From Brevundimonas sp. (GTDB lineage: Bacteria; Pseudomonadota; Alphaproteobacteria; Caulobacterales; Caulobacteraceae): 5,786 nt of DNA. The notes below the pieces were generated by a model. The model was not told the origin of the DNA and made no database searches. It saw nothing but the letters and a program-made list of their open reading frames with translations. The translations under genes and the position numbers were made by a program. The stretch covers positions 1-5,786 of the forward strand of contig JADGMZ010000085.1 in NCBI GenBank assembly GCA_015234495.1. Direction: 5' to 3'. Of the stretch, positions 1 through 5,786 are shown one piece after another. How positions within the stretch are numbered: the stretch's first letter is position 1; every line of letters starts with the position of its first letter.

Positions 1-23
1 TTCGGTCGGCGTCACCGACCGAA
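1..23. repeat. Perfect 9-bp inverted repeat with 5-base loop
   Basis: TTCGGTCGG at 1-9 is exactly complementary to CCGACCGAA at 15-23, with a 5-base loop at 10-14. It lies 48 bases past the greA stop, so on the minus strand it could be a terminator stem. The following bases, where a T-run would be, are outside the window. On the plus strand the stem is followed by ACGTGCG, so it is not a terminator in that direction. The stem also lies inside the apparent coding frame 1-67, which argues against termination. Its function is undetermined. Confidence 0.4.
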
Positions 24-67
24 ACGTGCGACACCAGCGGCGGGCGCGTCTCGGTCTTCGCGGTCAT
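1..67 (-). CDS. 5' end of an unidentified gene, cut by the window edge
   Basis: An open frame starts with ATG at 67-65, 4 bases after the greA stop codon (TAG at 74-72), and stays open to the window edge for 22 codons. The peptide begins MTAKTETRPPLVSHVSVGDA. About 18 of the first 21 codons end in G or C, which matches the real genes here and supports true coding. The tight spacing suggests co-transcription and coupled translation with greA. Nothing recognisable can be assigned from 22 residues. A phrase like VSHVSVG occurs near the N-terminus of some VOC/glyoxalase-fold proteins, but this is too short to count as evidence. The rest of the gene lies outside the window. Confidence 0.5.
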   Translation of the reverse strand, partial: MTAKTETRPPLVSHVSVGDADR

Positions 68-71
68 CGGC

Positions 72-545
72 CTATTTCCACTCGACCTTGAGGATCTCGT
101 AGGCCTTCACCCCGCCGGGGGTGTTGACCTCGACCACGTCGCCGACCTCCTTGGAGATCATGGCGCGCGCGATCGGCGAGGCGACGGAGATCTTGCCCGC
201 CTTCACGTCGGCTTCGTGCTCGCCGACGATCTGGTAGGTGCCCTCTTCCTCGGTGTCCTCGTCGACCACGGTGACCGTGGCGCCGAATTTCACCTGGTCG
301 CCGCTCAGCTTGGAGACGTCGATGACCTGGGCGCGACTGATCTTGTCCTCGATCTCGGCGATCTGGCCCTCGATCCAGCCCTGACGCTCCTTGGCCGCGT
401 GATACTCGGCGTTTTCGGACAGGTCGCCGTGCTCGCGGGCCTCGGAGATGGCCGCGATGACGCTCGGCCTCTCGACCGACTTCAATTGCTTCAACTGATC
501 GTCGAGGGCGCGATAGCCCTCGGCCGTCATCGGCACTTTTTCCAT
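72..545 (-). CDS. greA: Transcription elongation factor GreA
   Basis: GreA binds the secondary channel of RNA polymerase and stimulates cleavage of the 3' end of backtracked RNA, rescuing arrested complexes in the cytoplasm. The 157-residue product is full length (E. coli GreA is 158). Residues 1-75 form the N-terminal coiled-coil hairpin. Its tip carries [14 protein letters not shown], with the acidic pair Asp41 and Glu44 that helps hold the catalytic Mg2+ in the polymerase. Residues 80-157 are the FKBP-like C-terminal domain, with [15 protein letters not shown] and the NTPGG turn. The start is supported by alignment of MEKVPMT with E. coli MQAIPMT. No strong Shine-Dalgarno precedes ATG 545-543. 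A possible promoter lies about 80 bases upstream, and another open frame follows 4 bases after the stop. The assignment is close to certain. Confidence 0.98.
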   Translation of the reverse strand: MEKVPMTAEGYRALDDQLKQLKSVERPSVIAAISEAREHGDLSENAEYHAAKERQGWIEGQIAEIEDKISRAQVIDVSKLSGDQVKFGATVTVVDEDTEEEGTYQIVGEHEADVKAGKISVASPIARAMISKEVGDVVEVNTPGGVKAYEILKVEWK

Positions 546-624
546 ATGTCGTGAGTTTCTTGGCTAGCCCGAATGACAGACTTACTCGGCACAGAGGTCG
601 CTGGGCGCACGCGACCGGCCCGAG

Positions 625-653
625 AGGGTAGGACGCCCCGTCGCAAGGTTCAA
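625..653 (-). promoter_or_regulatory. Candidate promoter of greA
   Basis: Read on the minus strand, TTGAAC (653-648) and TACCCT (630-625) are separated by exactly 17 bases, as in a sigma-70-type promoter. The -35 matches TTGACA at 4 of 6 positions. The -10 is weaker. Transcription would start near 618 and give a greA leader of about 70 bases. The site lies between the stop of the 66-residue gene and greA, where a greA promoter would be expected. This is pattern matching only. Confidence 0.35.
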
Positions 654-669
654 GTCTCCTGATTGACGG

Positions 670-870
670 TCAGGCCGGGCGCGAGGGCGCGCGGCGGCGC
701 TCGCGACCCCGGACCTGCCGGACCAGGCTCCACGCCAGCCACGCCACGGCGGCCAGGCCGACGGCCATGAACAGGGCGGACAGGATCAGGACGCCCGCCG
801 CCATGAAGGCCAGGATGAAGGCGACGGCGGCGGCGAGCGCGGCGATGGCTTGGACGGTTTTCAGACGCAT
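670..870 (-). CDS. Small two-helix membrane protein, function unknown
   Basis: The 66-residue product has a short basic start (MRLK) and two hydrophobic segments at about residues 7-27 and 29-49. They are rich in Ala, Leu, Val and Phe and are joined by almost no loop. The tail at 51-66 is strongly basic (RQVRGRERRRAPSRPA). By the positive-inside rule both ends would face the cytoplasm, making a helical hairpin in the inner membrane. I see no catalytic motif, lipobox or signal-peptidase site, and I do not recognise a family. It lies in the same direction as the transferase upstream (104 bases away) and greA downstream (124 bases away). ATG 870-868 is preceded only by a weak AACGGG. The hydrophobic pattern and codon bias support a real gene. 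The function is unknown. Confidence 0.65.
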   Translation of the reverse strand: MRLKTVQAIAALAAAVAFILAFMAAGVLILSALFMAVGLAAVAWLAWSLVRQVRGRERRRAPSRPA

Positions 871-974
871 GGCCCGTTAACGGTCTGGACCGCCGCCGGT
901 TGCGGCTCCGCTGGCGCGGCGTGAGCGTCGGCCGTCCGGGTGTGGCTTCGGCGCCGCCGACCCGCGCCCTCGGC
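871..974. other. Intergenic gap between transferase and small membrane gene
   Basis: These 104 bases separate the stop of the transferase (977-975) from the start of the small membrane gene (870). A 10-bp palindrome, CCGTTAACGG at 874-883, sits 3 bases before that ATG and could be an operator half or chance. I find no T-run after a GC-rich stem, so no convincing intrinsic terminator, and no clear -35/-10 pair. Confidence 0.4.
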
Positions 975-1640
975 TCAGGCGTAGCTGTACGGACCGCCCC
1001 GCTCCAGCGCGCGCTGATACGCCGGGCGGGCGTGGATGCGCTCCAGCCAGGCCTTCAGGCGCGGCTTGTCCGGTCCGTAGCCGATCCGGCTGCCCGCCGC
1101 CTCGACCGGGAAGCTCATCATGATGTCGGCGGCCGTGAAGGCGTCGCCGGCGAACCAGTCCGAACGCGCCAGCTCCGCCTCCCAGTACGCCGTATGGGCC
1201 GTCAGCTGCGGGTCGATCATCCGCGCGTTCATGCCCCGCGAGATGGCCCCGGCCACCGGCCGGATCAGCAGCGGAACCCGTTTCGGGATCTGGCTGAAGA
1301 TCAGCTTCAGCAGCAGCGGCGTCATCGCCGAGCCCTCGGCGTAGTGCAGCCAGTAGGTGAAGCGCCGGTCGTCCTCCGTGCCCCGCGCCGGCCGCAGGTC
1401 CGAGCCGCCGTGGGTCTCCAGCAGGTATTCGACGACGGCCCCGGTCTCGGCGACCTTGACCGCCCCGTCCTCCAGCACCGGCGACTTGCCCAGCGGATGC
1501 ACGGCCCGCAGCTCCGCGGGGGCCAGCATCGTCTGCGGATCGCGCTGATAGCGCTTCACCTCATAGGCGACGCCCAGCTCCTCCAGCAGCCACAGCACCC
1601 GCTGCGAGCGGGAGTCGTTCAGGTGGTGGACGGTGATCAT
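975..1640 (-). CDS. Glutathione S-transferase, Gtt1-like
   Basis: This is a cytosolic glutathione S-transferase family protein of 221 residues, the usual length. Such enzymes couple glutathione to electrophiles or reduce peroxides. Residues 1-77 form the thioredoxin-like domain. The start HHLNDSRSQRVLWLLEELG has a serine (Ser10 or Ser12) where Gtt1-like and beta-related enzymes place the residue that activates glutathione. The cis-proline is in KSPVLEDG (Pro54), and Glu65-Thr66 (VAETGAVVEYL) is the pair that binds the gamma-glutamyl group. Residues 90-221 form the helical domain, with the N-capping box FTAADIMM (Thr169, Asp172). The frame stays open far upstream, but homology begins at ATG 1640-1638, and GAGG lies 7 bases before it. 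The gene is transcribed divergently from selD. The substrate is unknown. Confidence 0.93.
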   Translation of the reverse strand: MITVHHLNDSRSQRVLWLLEELGVAYEVKRYQRDPQTMLAPAELRAVHPLGKSPVLEDGAVKVAETGAVVEYLLETHGGSDLRPARGTEDDRRFTYWLHYAEGSAMTPLLLKLIFSQIPKRVPLLIRPVAGAISRGMNARMIDPQLTAHTAYWEAELARSDWFAGDAFTAADIMMSFPVEAAGSRIGYGPDKPRLKAWLERIHARPAYQRALERGGPYSYA

Positions 1641-1760
1641 GGGGCGGCCTCGAAACGGGGAAGGTGCAAAGGCTATCCCATCCGCGCGAGCTGTGCAGTT
1701 TCGAAATGACCCCGGCCGGCGGAGTTGAGTCGGCGCCCGGTTTGGCCCTAAGCCGGGACC
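1641..1760. other. Divergent intergenic region of the transferase and selD
   Basis: These 120 bases must hold the promoters of both divergent genes. A candidate selD promoter is listed separately. On the transferase side the minus strand contains GATAGC about 30 bases before the ATG, a possible -10, but its -35 is poor. A short palindrome, TTTCGAAA, lies near 1699-1706. I see no riboswitch-like structure and no selenium-responsive site that I recognise. Confidence 0.4.
1725..1753 (+). promoter_or_regulatory. Candidate selD promoter, implying a leaderless mRNA
   Basis: TTGAGT (1725-1730) and CTAAGC (1748-1753) are 17 bases apart. The -10 ends only 7 bases before the selD ATG, so transcription would start at or next to the start codon. 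In agreement, no Shine-Dalgarno sequence is present in CGGGACC-ATG. The same -10 spacing occurs before the transporter gene. The hexamers are imperfect matches, so this is a hypothesis. Confidence 0.35.
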
Positions 1761-2807
1761 ATGAGCGACGCCGCCGAACCCCGCCTGACCTCCCTCGCCC
1801 ACGGCGGCGGCTGCGGCTGCAAGATCGCCCCGGCGGTGCTGCAGGACATCCTGGCCCGCATGCCCGCGGCCGCCCCCTTCGCCAACCTTATGGTCGGGAC
1901 CGAGACCTCGGACGACGCCGCCGTCTGGCGGCTCAACGACAGCCAGGCCCTGATCGCCACCACCGATTTCTTCATGCCGGTGGTCGACGATCCGTTCGAC
2001 TTCGGCCGGATCGCGGCGACCAACGCCCTGTCGGACGTCTACGCCATGGGCGGGACGCCGATCTTCGCCCTCGCCATCGTCGGCATGCCGGTCAGTGTGC
2101 TGTCGCCGCAGACCATCGGCCGCATCCTCGAGGGCGGGGCCGCCGCCTGCGCCGCCGCCGGCGCGCCCGTGGCCGGCGGCCACTCCATCGACAGCGTCGA
2201 GCCGATCTACGGCCTCGTCGCCCTGGGCCTGGTGCATCCGGAGCAGGTGCTGACCAACCGCGGGGCGCGGCCCGGCGACGTGCTGCTGCTGACCAAGCCG
2301 CTGGGCGTCGGCGTGCTCAGCGCCGCCTTCAAGCAGGAACGGCTGGACCCCGAAGGCTACCGGGCGCTGATGGACTCGACCACGCGGCTGAACGCCCTCG
2401 GCGCCCGGCTCGCCGGCCGTCGCGGGGTCCACGCGGTCACCGACGTGACCGGCTTCGGCCTGCTGGGCCATGCGCTGGAGGTGGCCCGCGGGGCCGGGGC
2501 GACGGTCGAGATCGGGGCCGCCCCGCCGACCCTGCCCGGCGTCCGCGAACTGCTCGAGGCGGGCGTCCGCACCGGGGCCTCGACCCGCAACTGGGCCAGC
2601 TACGGCGCCGAGGTCGACCTGCCCGCGGGCCTGCCCGACTGGCGCCGCGACCTGCTGACCGACCCCCAGACCTCGGGCGGCCTGCTCATCGCCGTCGCCG
2701 CGGGAGAGGCCGAGGCCCTGGCCGCCCTGGCGCGCGCCGCCGGCGACGACGTCCAGGCGGTCGGCCGGGTGGTCGAGGGCCCGCCCCGCGTCCGCGTCAC
2801 GGCATGA
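1761..2807 (+). CDS. selD: Selenide, water dikinase (selenophosphate synthetase)
   Basis: SelD converts selenide, ATP and water into selenophosphate, AMP and phosphate, supplying activated selenium in the cytoplasm. The 348-residue product matches E. coli SelD in length (347). The flexible N-terminal loop HGGGCGCKI holds Cys18, Cys20 and Lys21, matching E. coli Cys17, Cys19 and Lys20; the first Cys and the Lys are essential in E. coli. The position is cysteine (TGC), not a TGA selenocysteine codon. Metal and ATP-binding aspartates are visible at SDDAAVW (Asp51/52), LSDVYAMGG (Asp92) and [11 protein letters not shown] (Asp228). AGGHSID (138-144) and DPQTSGGLL (301-309) are further family signatures. 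The start is fixed by alignment of the first 20 residues with E. coli. Its stop overlaps the mnmH start (ATGA), so the two genes form an operon. Confidence 0.98.
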   Translation: MSDAAEPRLTSLAHGGGCGCKIAPAVLQDILARMPAAAPFANLMVGTETSDDAAVWRLNDSQALIATTDFFMPVVDDPFDFGRIAATNALSDVYAMGGTPIFALAIVGMPVSVLSPQTIGRILEGGAAACAAAGAPVAGGHSIDSVEPIYGLVALGLVHPEQVLTNRGARPGDVLLLTKPLGVGVLSAAFKQERLDPEGYRALMDSTTRLNALGARLAGRRGVHAVTDVTGFGLLGHALEVARGAGATVEIGAAPPTLPGVRELLEAGVRTGASTRNWASYGAEVDLPAGLPDWRRDLLTDPQTSGGLLIAVAAGEAEALAALARAAGDDVQAVGRVVEGPPRVRVTA

Positions 2808-3859
2808 TCCGCCGCACCGCCGACCTGACGCCCGCCGCCCGCGACGGTTTCGACGCCCTCATCGACGTGCGCAGCCCGTCCGAGTTCGCCCTCGACCACA
2901 TCCCCGGGGCGATCAACCTGCCGGTGCTGGAAGACGCCCAGCGGGCCGCGGTGGGGACCGAATACGTCCAGGGCTCGAAATTCCTCGCCCGCCGGCGCGG
3001 CGCCGCCCTCGTCGCCCGCAACATCGCCGCCCATCTGGAAGGCCCGCTCGGCGACCGCGACGGGTCGTTCCGGCCGCTGGTCTACTGCTGGCGCGGCGGC
3101 CAGCGCTCGGGGGCCATGGTCGCGGTGATGGATCAGGTCGGCTGGCCGGTCGCCGTGCTCGACGGCGGCTACCAGACCTGGCGGCGGCAGGTGAAGGCCG
3201 CCCTCTATGACGCGCCCCTGCCGCATCGCCTGATCCTGCTCGACGGGCCGACCGGCGTCGGCAAGACGGCCCTGCTCGCCGGCCTGGCGGCGCGCGGGGT
3301 GCAGACCCTCGACCTCGAGGCCCTCGCCGCCCACCGCGGCTCGCTGTTCGGGGCCATGCCCGGCGGCCAGCCGTCGCAGAAGGCCTTCGAGACCCGCCTC
3401 CACGACGCCCTGTCGCGGCTCGACCCGCGCCATGCGGTGGTGGTCGAGGCCGAGAGTTCGAAGATCGGGGCGCGTGTGGTCCCGCCCGCGCTGTGGGCCG
3501 CCATGTCCGCCGCCCCCGCCGTCCGGCTGGAGTCGCCGGTCGGGGTCCGCGCCGCCCGCACGGTGCGCGACTACGCCGGCCTCGACCCGGCCGCCATCGA
3601 CACCGCCCTGACCCGGCTGCCGCGTCATATCGGCAAGGAGACCGTCGCCGGCTGGCGCGCCCTGGCCGCCGCCGGCGACCACCTGGCCCTGGCCAGCGAA
3701 CTGATCGTGCATCACTACGACCCGGCCTATCGCCGCCAGGGCGGGGCAGGGGCGCGCGAACGCCTCGCCGTCGTGGGCGTGGACTCGCTGGCCGACGAGG
3801 CGCTGGAACGGGCGGCCGATGCGGTCGCCGTCGCCCTGCAGGGCGTCACAGCCCGCTGA
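2804..3859 (+). CDS. mnmH: tRNA 2-selenouridine synthase
   Basis: MnmH (SelU, YbbB) replaces sulfur with selenium in (m)nm5-2-thiouridine at wobble position 34 of tRNAs for Lys, Glu and Gln. It works through an S-geranylated intermediate and uses selenophosphate from SelD. The 351-residue product is close to the E. coli enzyme (364). Residues 1-130 are a rhodanese domain: [22 protein letters not shown] (split at 19-40) and the active loop [12 protein letters not shown] with catalytic Cys95. Residues 140-351 are a P-loop domain with Walker A GPTGVGKT (148-155). Further family blocks are VEAESSKIG (214-222) and [10 protein letters not shown] (272-281). The frame is open far upstream, but homology begins at ATG 2804, inside the selD stop codon. 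No Shine-Dalgarno is present, so translational coupling to selD is likely. The 3' end overlaps the convergent gene by 14 bases. Confidence 0.97.
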   Translation: MIRRTADLTPAARDGFDALIDVRSPSEFALDHIPGAINLPVLEDAQRAAVGTEYVQGSKFLARRRGAALVARNIAAHLEGPLGDRDGSFRPLVYCWRGGQRSGAMVAVMDQVGWPVAVLDGGYQTWRRQVKAALYDAPLPHRLILLDGPTGVGKTALLAGLAARGVQTLDLEALAAHRGSLFGAMPGGQPSQKAFETRLHDALSRLDPRHAVVVEAESSKIGARVVPPALWAAMSAAPAVRLESPVGVRAARTVRDYAGLDPAAIDTALTRLPRHIGKETVAGWRALAAAGDHLALASELIVHHYDPAYRRQGGAGARERLAVVGVDSLADEALERAADAVAVALQGVTAR

Positions 3860-4364
3860 ACACGATCGCCGAAATGGCCGCCGAGGCGACCAGCCAGCTC
3901 AGTCCCAGCGTCGTCCAGCGCACGCCGAGGCGCCGGCTGCCGACGGCCAGCAGGGCCAGAAGCGCCGCGCTCGCCACGACCGGCAGGGTCCACGCGCCGA
4001 GACCGAAATGCTCGCTCAGCCGCGCCTCGTCGTTCGGATTCCACAGGCTGATCACCGTCGCCATCAGCCGCATGAAGGCCGCCCAGAACAGGGCGACCCA
4101 GGCCACGGCGCTGCGCCGCGCCTGCACCAGGGCGAAGGCGAACAGGCCCTGCATGATGGTCACCGCCGGGCCCGCGGCGGTGATCAGGACCCTATGCCCG
4201 GCCTCCACCGCGTCGCGGGCGCCGGCGCGGTTCAGGCTGAACCAGGCGTCATGCCCCAGCAGCGTCGCCGCCAGCCAGTGGCCGCCCTCGTGCAGGGCGA
4301 AGGTGATGAAGCCGGCGACGAACACCAGCAGGTAGAAGCCGATCCCTGTGCGCATGCGCGGCAT
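3846..4364 (-). CDS. Polytopic membrane protein with HEGGH zinc-protease-like motif
   Basis: The 172-residue product is an integral membrane protein with about five hydrophobic segments, near residues 8-26, 58-83, 86-108, 123-141 and 151-171. The first ends in FALHEGGHWLAATLLG (HEGGH at 25-29). That is an HExxH metal motif at the end of a helix, as in M50 (site-2-protease-like) enzymes. ITAAGPAVTIMQG (62-74) resembles the AGP segment that follows in that family. The classical third-ligand LDG motif is absent. WNPNDE (108-113) might supply an acidic ligand, which is inference. The start is uncertain: ATG 4364-4362 has GGGGG 5 bases upstream; TTG 4385 (179 residues) and ATG 4355 are alternatives. 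It converges on mnmH and diverges from the transporter. A zinc peptidase or a catalytically dead relative are both possible, and its substrate is unknown. Confidence 0.8.
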   Translation of the reverse strand: MPRMRTGIGFYLLVFVAGFITFALHEGGHWLAATLLGHDAWFSLNRAGARDAVEAGHRVLITAAGPAVTIMQGLFAFALVQARRSAVAWVALFWAAFMRLMATVISLWNPNDEARLSEHFGLGAWTLPVVASAALLALLAVGSRRLGVRWTTLGLSWLVASAAISAIVFSGL

Positions 4365-4385
4365 GAAGGCCCCCGTCGTCTGCAA

Positions 4386-4489
4386 CGGCCCAGCTTGCTC
4401 GGGGCGGGCGCCGGGGTCGAGTTAAGGATCGTTCACCGCCCTGCACGCGGCATATGGTCAAATCGACGGCGCGTCCCTAGCTTCGCCCG
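4386..4489. other. Divergent intergenic region of the membrane protein and transporter
   Basis: About 104 bases (125 from the ATG chosen at 4364) separate the two divergent starts. On the plus strand a possible transporter promoter is listed separately. On the minus strand TTGACC (4461-4456) would be a fair -35 for the membrane-protein gene, but no good -10 lies at the usual distance. No terminator, riboswitch or direct repeat was seen. Confidence 0.35.
4455..4482 (+). promoter_or_regulatory. Candidate transporter promoter, implying a leaderless mRNA
   Basis: TGGTCA (4455-4460) and CTAGCT (4477-4482) are 16 bases apart. The -10-like element ends exactly 7 bases before ATG 4490, the same distance as before selD. 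No Shine-Dalgarno sequence is present in TCGCCCG-ATG. The -35 is weak (4 of 6 matches). The shared geometry with selD is the main support. Confidence 0.3.
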
Positions 4490-5785
4490 ATGGCCGCATC
4501 CCGACTTCGCCGCACCCTTCGATCCCTGAGCCTGTGGGTGCTGGTCGCCCTGCTGGCGGGCCTGTTCGCGGGGGCGGGGGCCCAGGCCTGGGGGCTGCCC
4601 GGCGGGGTCGGGACCGCCGACCTGATCGGCTCGATCGGGACGCTGTGGCTCAACGCCCTGAAGATGACCATCATTCCGCTGGTGTTCAGCCTGCTGGTCA
4701 CCGGCGTCGCCTCGATCGCCGACGCGGCCGCCACCGGCCGGCTGGCGCTGAAGGCCCTGATGGTCTTCGCCGTGCTGCTGCTGGGCGCCACGGTCTACGC
4801 CATCGCCGCCTCCGAGGCCCTGCACTGGCTGTGGCCGATCGATCCGGCCGGCGCGCGCGTGCTGCTGGCCGGGGCCCCTGACGCGACGGTGGTGCGCGAG
4901 AGCGCGGCGGGCGCCGGCCTGCCCGGCTTCCTCGCCGGCCTCGCCCCGGCCAATCCCGTCCGCGCCGCCGCCGAGGACGCCATCCTCGGCATCGTGGTCT
5001 TCGCCGTCGCCTTCGGCTTCGCCGTGACCCGGCTGGGCCCCGCCCGCCGCATTCCGCTGGTCGAGTTCTTCGAATCCATCGCCGAGGCGATGATCGTCAT
5101 CGTCCATTGGGTGCTGCTGGCCGCCCCGCTCGGCGTCTTCGCCCTGTCGATGGGCGTCGGCCTCAACGCCGGCCTCGGGGCGCTGGGCATGCTGGGCCAC
5201 TACGTCACCCTGGTGGTGCTCGCCCAGGTCGGGCTGATTCTGCTGATCTACGTCGTGGCCGTGCCGTGGGGCCGGATCAGCCTGGGCCGTTTCGCCCGCG
5301 GCGCCATTCCGGCCCAGGTGGTGGCCTTCTCGACCCAGTCGTCGCTGGCCAGCCTGCCGGCCATGGTCGAGCAGGCCCGCACCAGCCTCGGCGTCTCGAC
5401 GCGCACCGCCGGCCTGGTCCTGCCCCTGGCCGTGGCGGTGTTCCGCATCACCAGCCCGGTCGCCAACCTGGCGGTGGTCTTCTACGTCGCCCACCTGCAC
5501 GGCATCGACCTCGGCCCGGCCGCCTGGGTCGCCGGCGGCGTCACCGCCCTGGCGGTGTCGGTCGGCTCGGTGGGCCTGCCGGGACAGGTCAGCTTCTTCG
5601 TCTCCATCGCCCCCATCTGCCTGGCCATGGGCGTTCCCATCCAGGTCCTGCCCTTGCTGTTGGCGGTGGAGGTCATCCCCGACATCTTCCGCACCATCGG
5701 CAACGTCACCGCCGACCTCGCCGCGGCGCGGATCGTGGAGGGGCGGGACGCGCTGGCCGACCCGGAGCCAGGGGCGGGGATCTAG
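4490..5785 (+). CDS. DAACS-family (SLC1-like) symporter with altered cation site
   Basis: This 431-residue inner-membrane protein belongs to the dicarboxylate/amino acid:cation symporter family (GltP, DctA, GltPh), secondary carriers that take up acidic amino acids or C4-dicarboxylates. Early helices contain KMTIIPLVFSLLVTGVASI (58-76), a family block. Hairpin HP1 has the serine-rich FSTQSSLASLP (280-290). HP2 has SVGSVGLPG (357-365). TM8 keeps DIFRTIGNVTADL (398-410), equivalent to GltPh Asp394, Arg397, Thr398, Asn401 and Asp405, which bind substrate and sodium. TM7, however, reads FRITSP (318-323) where the family has NMDGT, and TM3 lacks the matching Tyr/Thr/Ser. The cation coupling may therefore differ from the norm. 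ATG 4490 has no Shine-Dalgarno. TAG ends the gene one base before the window edge. The family is sure; the substrate is unknown. Confidence 0.93.
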   Translation: MAASRLRRTLRSLSLWVLVALLAGLFAGAGAQAWGLPGGVGTADLIGSIGTLWLNALKMTIIPLVFSLLVTGVASIADAAATGRLALKALMVFAVLLLGATVYAIAASEALHWLWPIDPAGARVLLAGAPDATVVRESAAGAGLPGFLAGLAPANPVRAAAEDAILGIVVFAVAFGFAVTRLGPARRIPLVEFFESIAEAMIVIVHWVLLAAPLGVFALSMGVGLNAGLGALGMLGHYVTLVVLAQVGLILLIYVVAVPWGRISLGRFARGAIPAQVVAFSTQSSLASLPAMVEQARTSLGVSTRTAGLVLPLAVAVFRITSPVANLAVVFYVAHLHGIDLGPAAWVAGGVTALAVSVGSVGLPGQVSFFVSIAPICLAMGVPIQVLPLLLAVEVIPDIFRTIGNVTADLAAARIVEGRDALADPEPGAGI

Positions 5786-5786
5786 G

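Noticed and set aside
216..554. 112-codon plus-strand frame opposite greA
   Set aside because: It is the mirror of greA, Leu/Asp/Gly-rich, without family features.
874..883. Palindrome CCGTTAACGG before the 66-residue gene as an operator
   Set aside because: A 10-bp palindrome is expected several times by chance in a window of this size, and there is no second copy or known regulator match.
900..1709. 269-codon plus-strand frame opposite the transferase
   Set aside because: It is Arg/Gln/His/Pro-rich sequence mirroring the transferase gene, with no ATG or ribosome site at a sensible place.
1797..1830. Possible selenocysteine site in SelD
   Set aside because: The codon at the catalytic position is TGC (Cys18), and no in-frame TGA occurs in the gene, so no SECIS element is expected.
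1641..2471. Long N-terminal extension of the transferase reading frame on the minus strand
   Set aside because: The frame is open because it mirrors selD in GC-rich DNA. The extension is low-complexity Gly/Arg/Ala/His-rich sequence, and transferase homology begins exactly at ATG 1640.
1664..2803. Upstream extension of mnmH through selD in another frame
   Set aside because: It translates to Arg/Pro/Gly-rich nonsense and overlaps the certain selD gene. The rhodanese domain begins just after ATG 2804.
2600..3715. 371-codon minus-strand frame opposite mnmH
   Set aside because: The composition is Gly/Arg/Ala-rich with no recognisable domain, typical of antisense frames in high-GC genes.
4433..5500. 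355-codon minus-strand frame opposite the transporter
   Set aside because: It is very rich in Gln, Gly, Asp and His, as expected for the complement of hydrophobic codons. No domain was seen, and the plus-strand gene is certain.

Overview
This 5.8 kb window has a very high GC content, with G or C at nearly every third codon position. It is ordinary chromosomal DNA, probably from an alphaproteobacterium. The GreA protein starts [18 protein letters not shown] and carries the [19 protein letters not shown] block, which from memory resembles Caulobacteraceae (Caulobacter/Brevundimonas type). That placement is inference. I see no insertion sequence, phage gene, CRISPR array, rRNA or tRNA.

Layout. 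Positions 1-1640 are read leftward: a glutathione S-transferase (975-1640), a 66-residue two-helix membrane protein (670-870), greA (72-545), and the first codons of another gene that runs off the left edge (1-67). A 120-base divergent region (1641-1760) separates the transferase from a rightward selenium pair: selD (1761-2807) and mnmH/selU (2804-3859), which overlap by 4 bases. A leftward gene for a small HEGGH-containing membrane protein (3846-4364) converges on mnmH, and their 3' ends overlap by 14 bases. After a second divergent region, a rightward gene for a DAACS-family (SLC1-like) secondary transporter fills 4490-5785, one base short of the window end.

How the genes work together. SelD makes selenophosphate from selenide and ATP. 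MnmH uses it to replace the sulfur of 2-thiouridine at the tRNA wobble position with selenium. The two genes therefore form a complete selenouridine module, and the 4-base overlap suggests coupled translation. SelD has cysteine, not selenocysteine, in its active-site loop, so it does not need the selenocysteine machinery for its own synthesis. No selA, selB or selC is visible here. The other genes look like independent housekeeping or accessory functions.

No wholly new system is evident. The points most worth a second look are: (1) the transporter appears to have lost the residues of the canonical sodium site, including replacement of the NMDGT motif by FRITSP with an arginine, while keeping the TM8 substrate residues; (2) the membrane protein has a zinc-protease HExxH motif but no classical LDG motif; and (3) selD and the transporter both lack a Shine-Dalgarno sequence and have a CTA(A/G)GC/T-like element exactly 7 bases before ATG, as expected for leaderless mRNAs.
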